Assembly: GCF_009746715.1 (NCBI RefSeq)
Contig: NZ_VRKW01000014.1
Coordinates: 1 to 64,000, forward strand
DNA: 64,000 bases
Source of the DNA: Ketobacter sp. MCCC 1A13808
Lineage (GTDB): Bacteria > Pseudomonadota > Gammaproteobacteria > Pseudomonadales > Ketobacteraceae
Reading direction: 5' to 3'
The stretch's first letter is position 1; each line of letters opens with the position of its first letter. This document shows, one piece after another, positions 63,750-64,000 of the stretch. The notes beneath the pieces are model-generated. The model was not told the origin of the DNA. It did not search any database and saw only the letters and a program-made list of their open reading frames with translations. The translations under genes and the position numbers were made by a program.

Positions 63750-64000
63750 ATGTCTAAGCCCTTTGTAGCCATCCTGATGGGATCGGATTCCGACCTTCCC
63801 CAAGTCGAACCAGCCCTTGATACATTAACCAAGCTCAAAATCGGGTTCGAAGTGAAGGTGACGTCCGCTCACCGAACTCCTCAAATCACCCATGATTACG
63901 TTAAAGACGCCGATAAGCGCGGTTGTAGCGTGTTTATTTGTGCTGCCGGCATGGCTGCTCACTTGGCGGGTGCGGTTGCCGCAGCCACGGTTAAGCCGGT
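63750..64000 (+). CDS. purE: N5-carboxyaminoimidazole ribonucleotide mutase PurE (5' part, cut by window edge)
   Basis: The first 83 or so residues are present: [18 protein letters not shown] binds the substrate phosphate, TSAHRTPQ and [14 protein letters not shown] are the active-site segments. GTGAGG precedes the ATG. It continues beyond the window. It works in purine synthesis, usually with purK. Confidence 0.95.
   Translation, partial: MSKPFVAILMGSDSDLPQVEPALDTLTKLKIGFEVKVTSAHRTPQITHDYVKDADKRGCSVFICAAGMAAHLAGAVAAATVKP

Overview
The window comes from a gammaproteobacterium, probably a marine Pseudomonadales/Oceanospirillales-type genome. The order plsC-glyS-glyQ ... trkH-trkA-rsmB-fmt-def / LysM / dprA / purE resembles the origin-proximal gene order I know from Pseudomonas. 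I cannot name the genus from the sequence alone.

Region 1 (1-18.7 kb) is an AT-richer accessory island. It opens with the end of an IS3-type transposase. That element has apparently truncated a large nuclease-STAND NTPase, which is preceded by a 68-residue controller-type (C-protein-like) regulator. A Tn7-like transposition module follows: Xre regulator, tnsA, tnsB, a short tnsC, and a large tniQ with a tandem helix-turn-helix tail. There are no cas genes and no CRISPR array. The cargo looks like a defence island: a minus-strand operon around a PD-(D/E)XK protein with three small partner genes, an AvcD/DcdV-type anti-phage dCTP/dCMP deaminase with a small ORF or RNA in front, and a NERD-domain helicase. 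Three near-identical controller boxes (TATAGTCCGTGG...ATAG type) overlap the predicted promoters of three separate transcription units in the island (around 3.17, 10.04 and 12.46 kb). This suggests that one C-protein-like regulator times expression of several non-restriction-modification defence genes. It is the most unusual feature of the window.

Region 2 (19-28 kb) is an envelope-stress and signalling block. Minus-strand genes encode a BON-domain protein, an outer-membrane barrel, a small lipoprotein, a DUF1328 protein and an OmpA-like lipoprotein. Two of these units carry good sigma-54 promoter matches. Opposite them lies a plus-strand phosphorelay: an NtrC-type sigma-54 activator, a 67-residue DHp-like phosphotransfer peptide, a CHASE3 kinase, a single-domain regulator, and a REC-kinase-REC-REC hybrid.

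Region 3 (28-41.5 kb, all minus strand) holds plsC, glyS, glyQ, a small kinase with a REC-TPR regulator, a conserved unknown, a quinone oxidoreductase, and a complete TonB2-type energy-transduction operon (DUF3450, TtpC-like, ExbB, ExbD, TonB, TPR).

Region 4 (41.5-49.4 kb) is a CoA-linked catabolic cluster: HMG-CoA-lyase family, CaiB-type CoA transferase, VOC protein, two alpha/beta hydrolases, LysR, an acyl-CoA dehydrogenase fragment, GntR and an SDR. Two identical 14-bp palindromes in it are candidate GntR operators.

Region 5 (49.4-64 kb) holds a diguanylate cyclase, potassium uptake (trkH, trkA), rsmB, fmt, def, a LysM protein, an MscS channel, a retropepsin-like protease, a GAF-PAS-GGDEF-EAL protein, dprA and the start of purE. 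I saw no rRNA, tRNA or CRISPR array anywhere in the window.
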